A DNA stretch of 64,000 nucleotides. It comes from Amorphophallus konjac (lineage: Eukaryota > Streptophyta > Magnoliopsida > Alismatales > Araceae). Below, piece after piece: positions 57,125 to 64,000 of the stretch (within the stretch, counting starts at the first letter, position 1; each line of letters begins with the position of its first letter). The position numbers and the translations under genes were made by a program. The DNA lies in assembly GCA_022559845.1 (NCBI GenBank), contig CM040121.1:349530243-349594242 (forward strand), given 5' to 3'. The notes beneath the pieces were generated by a model, which saw only the letters and a list, made by a program, of their open reading frames with translations, was not told the origin of the DNA and did not search any database.

Positions 57125-60082
57125 ATGCATACCCCTCGTTGGCCAAATGGTCCAATTGACCCCCTCCACATGGACTACATTGTAGATGAGGACCTTCATT
57201 TTGATGGAGATCCTCATGCCTATCTTAGGTGGGAGAATACCATGGAAAGGGACTTTGAAAGAACTTGGGTATATGGATCCGAGAGAGTCCGCAGGGCCAA
57301 GGCACGACTTCGGGGTCTAGCTAAGAAAATGTGGGAACACAAAGAGAGATTCAGAAGGGTTTGGGGGCAAGAGCCTATTCACTCATGGGAAGAGATGAAG
57401 AGTGAGCTTAGGAAGATCTACGCCCCCCGACTGTCCCACTCCTACCGTGAGGAGCATAACCCGAGGAGCACCCCCACTCCCCCTTTTCCTCCCAGTCAAC
57501 CCAAGGCCTCCACTAGGACCCAAACCCCACCACCCAAAAGACCCCAAGACTCATTAGAAGAACTAAGGATTGAGATTAAGAATATCTTCACCTCCCTTAG
57601 GGTCCAAACTCCACCACCCCAAATAATTCCAACTTGCACCACCCCATCGCCAAAAGGCCTTCCCACTCCCCTGGAGAGCAAGACCCCTACACCACAAAGG
57701 AATGAGATTGAAGTTGAGGAATATGGGGCCTCCCCCGAATGGGAAGAGGAGTATGAATCACAATATCATGGGTTAGGCCAAGAAGTTCCCATCCCAAGTG
57801 GAGGAAGCATCATGGCTCACTCCACCCTCACCATTCCAACCCGTATGGACCCCATGTCCACTCCACCTAGGCCCGTGATGACCACCACCACCCCACCCAA
57901 AACTCTCCCACCAACCCACACTCCACAAACTTCCTTGGTCCCCAAAACCACCCCTCCATCTTCCCCTAAAAGAGACACACCCCCTGAAACCAATCAACCC
58001 AATCCTCCTCAACCCATCCATCTTCCACTACCAATCCCTACCCAACCCCAACCTAGGCCCCCACTTCTCCCCTTACCGATACCAAACCAAGTTCCCCTTT
58101 ACCTCCCACCCCGGGGGTACCACACACCTACCCTCACCACCCCACCCTCAAGGAACCATCTCACCTCCTTGATAGAGGAACCCATGATTCCCATACCCGA
58201 CCCCATAGAGGTGAACACACCAACCCCCGCCATAGAGATAGCCCATGTCCAGGAAGAAGAAGGAACTTCACATGGTGGTCTTCACCTTACACCACCCTCC
58301 TTAATAGGGACCGAGCTTATCATAGGAGAACCCCTTTCACACTGGCTAAAGGAGAACCCATTGGGAGATCTCGTGGTCCATGCTTACCCACCCATGGAGC
58401 AAAATCTTCCTATAGTACCCGTATCCACCTATCACACCACAATCCAATCATCCTATCAGGTGGAAACATTAGGGGATTTTCTTGAGGGTCTAACTTGGCA
58501 AATGAAGCTAACTGGTATGTTGACCACGGTAGCCGACCAACCTAGGAGTCTTAACCTCCTACATCTATGTGTCGGGTCCATCTCTTCCATTTACACTGTG
58601 GGTTGCTACACTAGCGACCTTCTTTTATCCCTCCCCATACCCGAAGAGCCCGATGCTATCCGCGAATTGGAGTTACTTTTTTCGGGTAGGATGCCAAACC
58701 CTCCAAACATGACCAAACAACCCTCCTCGAACTCCGGTTCAATTACTACATTTGAGGAGGAGGACTCACCCTCATTTGGAGACCTTGAGGTGAAAGAATA
58801 CCTCACCCTTGGTAACACATTCCACGACCCCTTTGATCCCACCCCGTGGAAGACAATGAATCCATGGGACCTGGCCGCCCTAACCACCACCCACTCCCTC
58901 CTACCCTTACCAACCATGCTAGAACCAACACACCTCGTCCTAGACCCAGTCCACACCAAGGGAACCATGACCATGGGCAGTATACACCTAGGGAACAAGG
59001 TAGTACCCCACCCCATCATGCATACCTACTATGATCCCTTCGACCCTTACAAATGGGAGCTTAAAGGTCACCCCATACCCACAGACATGGTCATCATCTC
59101 TAGGAGAAGAAAGCACCCATCTTGGCATGTCACATCATTCGACAAGGGTCATGAGTCCAGCCCTCCCATGCATGTCACGCACAGTTTAGGCTCAATGCAT
59201 AACTGGCCTACATTTGATTGTGCTGGTCCACCCACATTCTTCATAGCCCTTACACTTGAATGGAGCACACATGGATGTCCGGGTCCCCCGGTAATTCTCA
59301 CAGCTATACACGATAGATCCACCTATGGTTTCCCAGGCCCCCCTGAGTCCACAAGATGCCTCATCACATCCATGAATGATAGGTCTATGTATGGTTGCCC
59401 CGGTCCCCCTTTGCATATCACATACTTCCCACCCCCACCGCACCATCACTCAAAGCATACTCATTCAAGCAAGCATCCAAATATGGGTAGTGACGATCAT
59501 AATGAGCGGGCTATCACTCACGGGTGGCACTTTGAAATCCAAGGAGGAAACCTCGCGATGGTGGCATTGGAACGACTCTATCTTAGGGCCACCTCCAAAT
59601 CAAGGGCACGAGGACTTGGACCTTTCATGCTCCGAGTGGCTTTGGCAAACCTGGCTTATGGATTAGATTTACTAATGGGCTATGGGATATACCCCAATTA
59701 TCATGCGGCTGATCCGGCACCCTACATGGGCACCGCGGTGAATCCCAGTGAGTACTTTGAGCCTATAACTTCCTTTAAGAGGGACACCCCGGAGTGCTTC
59801 CACAAAACAGCCTTGAGAGCCCGACGTGTACACAGAGGGGCAATACTATGCAAGCAGGGTTCCAACGCCAGCACGAGGGTGTGTCCGGGCCGCCTTGAGA
59901 GGATGAAGAGCCGTCCCCTGGTCGCAAGTGCAGGATGGGTTTGGAGATTGCAGGTCGCCCTGAGCTGCTTCCCCGGTGGGCCCTTACCCGACGGAGTCGA
60001 GTTCTCCGCACCCCGGGAGTATGATGGGGACATCGCTTACCCCTTCACATGGTCCTGCTGCTCGCCATTTTGTTCGCCATAA
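57125..60082 (+). CDS. gag: Gag-like 985-residue protein of the gag-only element
   Basis: ATG at 57125, uninterrupted to TAA at 60080; the last 20 codons lie in the 3' LTR. Residues about 15-110 resemble a Ty3/gypsy gag capsid region (DLHFDGDPHAYLRWENTME, then SWEEMKSELRKIYAP). Residues about 115-370 are Pro/Thr-rich and low in complexity, with a possible short helical segment (SLEELRIEIKNIFTSL). Residues about 395-560 contain a more ordinary globular stretch (TLGDFLEGLTWQMKLTGML). Near 700-770 an HG[CF]PGPP motif repeats four times. No zinc knuckle, protease or RT motif is visible. Role presumably particle formation; everything after residue 110 is unrecognised. Confidence 0.75.
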   Translation: MHTPRWPNGPIDPLHMDYIVDEDLHFDGDPHAYLRWENTMERDFERTWVYGSERVRRAKARLRGLAKKMWEHKERFRRVWGQEPIHSWEEMKSELRKIYAPRLSHSYREEHNPRSTPTPPFPPSQPKASTRTQTPPPKRPQDSLEELRIEIKNIFTSLRVQTPPPQIIPTCTTPSPKGLPTPLESKTPTPQRNEIEVEEYGASPEWEEEYESQYHGLGQEVPIPSGGSIMAHSTLTIPTRMDPMSTPPRPVMTTTTPPKTLPPTHTPQTSLVPKTTPPSSPKRDTPPETNQPNPPQPIHLPLPIPTQPQPRPPLLPLPIPNQVPLYLPPRGYHTPTLTTPPSRNHLTSLIEEPMIPIPDPIEVNTPTPAIEIAHVQEEEGTSHGGLHLTPPSLIGTELIIGEPLSHWLKENPLGDLVVHAYPPMEQNLPIVPVSTYHTTIQSSYQVETLGDFLEGLTWQMKLTGMLTTVADQPRSLNLLHLCVGSISSIYTVGCYTSDLLLSLPIPEEPDAIRELELLFSGRMPNPPNMTKQPSSNSGSITTFEEEDSPSFGDLEVKEYLTLGNTFHDPFDPTPWKTMNPWDLAALTTTHSLLPLPTMLEPTHLVLDPVHTKGTMTMGSIHLGNKVVPHPIMHTYYDPFDPYKWELKGHPIPTDMVIISRRRKHPSWHVTSFDKGHESSPPMHVTHSLGSMHNWPTFDCAGPPTFFIALTLEWSTHGCPGPPVILTAIHDRSTYGFPGPPESTRCLITSMNDRSMYGCPGPPLHITYFPPPPHHHSKHTHSSKHPNMGSDDHNERAITHGWHFEIQGGNLAMVALERLYLRATSKSRARGLGPFMLRVALANLAYGLDLLMGYGIYPNYHAADPAPYMGTAVNPSEYFEPITSFKRDTPECFHKTALRARRVHRGAILCKQGSNASTRVCPGRLERMKSRPLVASAGWVWRLQVALSCFPGGPLPDGVEFSAPREYDGDIAYPFTWSCCSPFCSP

Positions 60083-62582
60083 TTTTCTGAGTATAGCCAT
60101 GTAGTTCTCTCATTTTTCTTGAGTCTTATCTATGTAATTTTCCCTTTATTGAGTCTATTACCTAAGTTAGTTAGTCACTTACCTAAGTCCAAGCTTCATT
60201 AACTAGCTTAGTAGGTTATTGGGCCTGTTCATTGGGCCTGGCCCATGGGCGCCCCCTTCCCCAACCTTTGGTCTTCTGTCAGTTGTCCACAATGTGAGGA
60301 CTTATTGTAAATTGTGGGTTTTCTATATAAGGACCCCAATCCCCCACTTGAAGAGGGTAATTGATGAATGAATGAAAGCTTGAAATCCACTTGAATCCCC
60401 TTGAGTCTATCTCTCTCCCTCTCTCTCTATCTCTCTCTCTCTCTAAATTTCGAAATTCACTCTCTCTCCTCCCTATTCTCCCCTAATTAAGACCCCTCCC
60501 CCTTCCCCATACCTCCCATTTAATCCCCCTCCAACCCCTAGGTGGAAGCCCCTCTTCCAAGGCACCCCTTGGCATTCCCCATACACCCCCTCACTTCCCC
60601 AAGCACCCCCTTCACCCCTCCCAAGCTAAAATTCGAATTCTCCTCCCTTTGGGACTGCACCACATTCATTCCCAGCCCCCCTCACCTCCCTAGGTCGCAG
60701 CCCCCAACCCCCCTTCCCATTGTTCTTCCTTTGGCCAACCAAGCTCTTCCACCCCTCTCCCCCCCTTTGATCATTCTGCAGGTGGCTGAAGAAGGCCCGT
60801 CTTGCAGAAGCTACCCCGAGTTCGTACGGTGACATCTGAGGGCGTATCTTACCTTTCTGGAAAGCTCGTCCAGTCCCCTACGCAGGCGAGAAGGAATCGT
60901 GCAATTCCGAGTTCGTGGCCACCCGTGAGAGCTGTCCTACCCCGACTGCGCCAGACACCACCTGCAGAAAGCCTGAGCCCGATTGGAAGATGCTTCACGA
61001 CCAACGGCGAAGGAATCAGGCTGAAGTCTCTTCTTCAAATATCTTCCTCCACCAGTCCTCTGTCTGGATCAAGAAGCAGAAGTGCATTCAGCATCCGGAG
61101 GTCAAACTTTTGGTCTTTCTTCCTCGACTGGTCGGGTCTGCCTCCTGCAGTCTGCAGCGACCAGTTCCCACTCGTCGGCGTCCCCCTGTCCACCCCGACC
61201 TCAGAAGGTGTTTCCGTCAGTTTTTATGAGAAGAGGCTTTGTCCACGGTTCCATCGACTCCAACGGTTCATGATTCGGCATCCAGGAGCGGCCGGGACAA
61301 CTTCTGCAATCCACTGTTCGCATCTGGTAGCCGCTGCGGCCAAAGTCTGCAACCCGGTTCATCACTGCACCACGGCTAATCGTGGTGGATTCAGACCCAC
61401 AGACCTTCATCAAAGTCCTTCCTCCATCTGTCCCCAACCAGGAGAAAGAAACAGAACCTCATTCGGCATCCCGGGGCCAGAGTTCTGAATTTTCTCCCTC
61501 TGTCGCGCGGATCTGCCTCCAGCAGCCTACAGCGACCAGTGCCTACTCTTCCGGGCACACCGACCGTCCACGGCCTCAGATCGCAGCCCCACCAACTCCA
61601 TCTGAAAGCTACCTCGACCACGGAGACGACACCTCTGATTTCGTGCCAATCGGAGTTCGGGAGCGCCCGTGACAGCATCTGCAACCTACTTCTACAGAAC
61701 AGGTTCGGCCAGAGACCACACCAACTATCCTGGTTCAGTCGCCAGTGCCGCCAGTCCCTGACTCCAAAGGCCGCCCCAAAATTCAGACAACACCGGCTTC
61801 AAGTCAGGAAGCATTGCGAGGTGGTTTCGCTCAATTCGGAGTCCGGACAAGCCCGGGATAGAGCCAACAACAACACCCTGTCCAGCCGTCCAGATTGCAG
61901 CTGAACCCACATTGATTTCCTTTCTACCATTTCGGTCCGTCCTCCCATCCCCGCCTGGCCGGCTTACCGCCCCACCCTACGTGGTGGTAGTGTTTGTTTG
62001 TAATTAACCAATTCCCACCCCCGAGATCACCCTCCTGCGCGAGGTGTAGTAATTGTACTCTTGAACAGGTTTTGAAGCTCCACCGGCGCAGTGTGCGGGA
62101 GCACACTTCCCCGCTCGCCCTCGTCTCCGACCGGGATCGGCGTCTTCACGCCGATCAGGTGAGATCCTGGTCACTCTTCGCTGCTGGTTACTACCATTGC
62201 TAGTTTAGTATCGCTCTTAGTTGCCGTCGGAAGTGAGACGAGCGACCGACCCACAATTCAATCAATTTTTGTGTTCGCCGCGGAGCAAGTTGAGAGAGAG
62301 CCATTACATCCCACGCCCTCGGTGTGCCGACCGCCCTTGAAATCGGGCATCCCTGGCCCATTGGGGTCCCTTCCTAGCTAGCCAAACCTTTGGAGCCCCG
62401 AGATCCAACCTCGGACCCTCACCGCCATCGCCGGTCCTTCTACGGATCCGAGTGTGCTTACGCGAGTGAATCCGCCAGTGTGACGTTACCAACTTGTTGT
62501 GTTGCTTGCTATCCTAGGTCCAAGGGAGTCGTATCACATCAAATTGGTATCATTGTCCTCTGCTACATATTGTATCACATCA
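60022..62582 (+). repeat. 3' LTR of the gag-only element
   Basis: 2561 bp, differing from the 5' LTR by scattered single bases (for example CCCGTTTTTCAG against CCCGTCTTGCAG). Carries the same TATA box, CT run and hairpin-donor module. Confidence 0.92.
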
Positions 62583-62587
62583 GAAGC

Positions 62588-63110
62588 AGTAAAGACTCTC
62601 TGCCCTCCGTCGTCCGCAGCTTCGTCTTCCAGAGCGTCTTCTATGCTTCAAATTTGATAGCACAACGCTTCATGAAGAAGGAGGGAGGAAAGACTGTTCG
62701 AGAAGACCCTAAGCGATGAAGAGGAAGAGATGCCCTTCGGACCTTTTATAGGCGAAGGGAGGCTTCTTGCCTTAAATGATTCTCCCCTCGAGAACACACT
62801 AAAGGGACCTCTCCCTACGAATGGTCACCTCAGACTCCTCAGTTCCATCCCAACGGGACACACGAAGCGACCGGGCATTTAAAGCATGAGAAAACGGAAA
62901 GACACAGTGTCAGACGCCCCCCCAACCATCATGCAAGATCCACACAGAAAGTATCGGCACTTTCCAACTACTGCAGATACACTGGTCGAACCACGGTAAT
63001 GGCGGTAAAAAATAGTTAAGTCTTTATCATAACGCTACTACCTTACGTTCTTGACCTTCCTTTACACAAAAAAGAAAAAACATACAATGAGAAAAAGAAA
63101 AACAGATACA
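62588..63110 (+). other. Tat 3' region between insertion and antisense ORF
   Basis: Non-coding, continues 54445 after one copy of GAAGC. I see no feature beyond an A-rich stretch near 63065-63110. Confidence 0.6.
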
Positions 63111-63986
63111 TTAGGCCCCTGGCCCATCCTGAGGCTCGAAAGTCGAAGGCTCGGACAGTCTGCCATCGACACCCTCGGCGACGACCGACCCTGGCACTGA
63201 CCCCACCTGCGTGGGAACTGCCTTGATTGCGCACCCTCCCGAGGCATCCGGAGTTGGCGACCCCTCGGATGAAGACGAGCCCCCCTGGTCTCCTCCTTCC
63301 CCCGACGTCGAATCGGAGGAATCGGAGGACGCCAAATTCGAGTCGTAGCATTGCCCGGACGGGAAAACAATTTTCCAGGGCGCCTCCTCCTCCGCGTAGA
63401 AGACAGCCTGGCCATAGCCATGCTCGAACCCCTTGCAGAGGCCCTGACAAAGTGCTAACTCATAGTAGGGGAGGGCAGCCTCCTTAAGGTCGACCAGATA
63501 GGCCTCCCAGCATTTGTATTACTCGACTGCCTCCGCATCGGCCGATCCCACCCTACTAGCGAGCTCGGCCTTCTCCCACTCCACCTCGGCCAACCTCCGC
63601 TCTGCCTCGGCCATCTGCTTCTCCACCTCGGCCCGATCAGCCTCGGCCTCCATCTGAAGACGCGTGGCTTCCCCCGCTCGGTCTAATAGCTCAGTGCGTT
63701 CGACCTCCCATTGGCCATCTTGCTCGGCGTGGGCCACGCGCTCCTCCTCTAGAAGCTTGCTCTTCCTCTCGAGCGACCCGTGGGCCTGAGCCAGTTGCTC
63801 GGTCAGTGTCCGGGCCTCGGCCTGGCTCACCCTCGCCAGCTCTCTAATTGAGGAGAGCTCCCGCCGAAGCCCATCACGCTCCTCAATGAGCCAAGCTACC
63901 TTCTCATCGGACGCGCCAAGGGTCCAGGCAAGGTTCACCCATTCTGACTCCGACCGAGCGTAAGCTTCAGCCAGAGAGGCCCCCAA
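63111..63986 (-). pseudogene. Antisense coiled-coil ORF of the Tat element
   Basis: Two open stretches, 63986-63519 and 63335-63111, lie in the same minus-strand frame. Between them one TAA at 63519-63521 (a Gln codon would be CAA) and conserved-looking sequence connect the parts (KEAALPYYELALCQGLCKGF). The first 150 residues are a Glu/Arg/Ala/Leu coiled coil (for example RDGLRRELSSIRELARVSQA). The C terminus is Ser/Gly/Asp-rich. The start probably lies beyond 64000. Tat-lineage elements often have an antisense ORF between pol and the 3' LTR, of unknown function; position and orientation fit. Confidence 0.7.
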
Positions 63987-64000
63987 CTGGGCCAGGACCA

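Larger units (their letters stand above)
54446..62582 (+). mobile_element. Gag-only LTR element with an intact 985-codon ORF
   Basis: LTRs at 54446-57004 and 60022-62582 start TGATGGGGACATCG and end TGTATCACATCA. TSD GAAGC is at 54441-54445 and 62583-62587. The interior is only 3 kb and holds one ORF. There is no protease, RT, RNase H or integrase. The LTRs are very similar and the ORF is unbroken, so this is among the youngest insertions here. Non-autonomous; the lineage of the helper element is unclear, though the gag resembles Ty3/gypsy gag. Confidence 0.9.
4667..64000 (+). mobile_element. Tat-lineage Ty3/gypsy retrotransposon, split by four insertions
   Basis: Pieces at 4667-5552, 28097-30285, 32101-32229, 50753-54445 and 62588-64000 belong to one element. 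Reading frame continues across each removed insertion up to the end of pol. The primer site resembles the TGGCGCCGTCTGTGGGAA type of Tat elements. The RT sequence (PFGLKNAGATYQ, then YIDDMLVKT) and an antisense ORF downstream of pol also fit that lineage. Visible parts add up to about 8.3 kb; the 3' LTR lies beyond the window. It is inserted in the integrase of host element 1. Its own TSD cannot be checked, and the left boundary is uncertain by several bases because no clear TG start is seen. Confidence 0.82.

Overview
The window looks like repeat-dense heterochromatin of a flowering-plant nuclear genome. I see no host cellular gene. Almost all of the 64 kb is LTR retrotransposon sequence from several plant lineages: chromoviruses of the Tekay/Del type, a Tat-lineage Ty3/gypsy element, and Sirevirus-like (SIRE/Maximus) copia relatives. 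I cannot name the species.

Layout, outermost first. (1) An old Ty3/gypsy chromovirus, degraded, fills 1-~4666: end of its 5' LTR to 1152, primer site, gag and pol remnants up to the start of integrase. (2) A Tat-lineage element interrupts its integrase at about 4667 and runs past the window end. It lies in five pieces: LTR, primer site and gag start 4667-5552; gag-protease 28097-30285; a linker 32101-32229; RT-RNase H-integrase 50753-53807 with its 3' flank to 54445; and 62588-64000 with an antisense coiled-coil ORF. (3) Four insertions split the Tat element. The first is a Tekay-type element at 5553-28091 (TSD GAGAG) with 3.1 kb LTRs. The second is a solo Sirevirus-like LTR at 30286-32095 (TSD CCGAC). 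The third is a three-LTR tandem Sirevirus-like element at 32230-50747 (TSD ACAGC/ATAGT). The fourth is a gag-only element at 54446-62582 (TSD GAAGC). (4) The Tekay element is itself split at the protease/RT linker by a minus-strand Sirevirus-like element at 10083-21768 (TSD AAGGA). The second internal region of the tandem element holds a fragment resembling an En/Spm (CACTA) transposase. At each resolved TSD bounded by coding sequence, the flanking reading frame continues across the site.

Three families in the window have no pol at all yet keep gag. The minus-strand Sirevirus-like element has an uninterrupted gag with six zinc knuckles and an uninterrupted 761-codon accessory ORF. The tandem element carries two decayed gag copies with five knuckle motifs each. 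The gag-only element has one uninterrupted 985-codon ORF. These are best read as non-autonomous elements that must borrow reverse transcriptase and integrase from relatives.

The most interesting signals are non-coding. Three Sirevirus-like LTR families each carry their own short CpG-bearing motif repeated many times just upstream of the TATA box. A stem-loop near the LTR 3' end is kept with a compensatory base change. A second stem-loop and a longer block are conserved downstream of gag. A large imperfect hairpin straddles the polypurine-tract/LTR junction. The Tekay LTR has an array of about 13 small GC-armed inverted repeats. The Tat element has decayed by about 19 nonsense changes, mostly of C-to-T type, with no visible frameshift, which fits cytosine deamination in methylated DNA.
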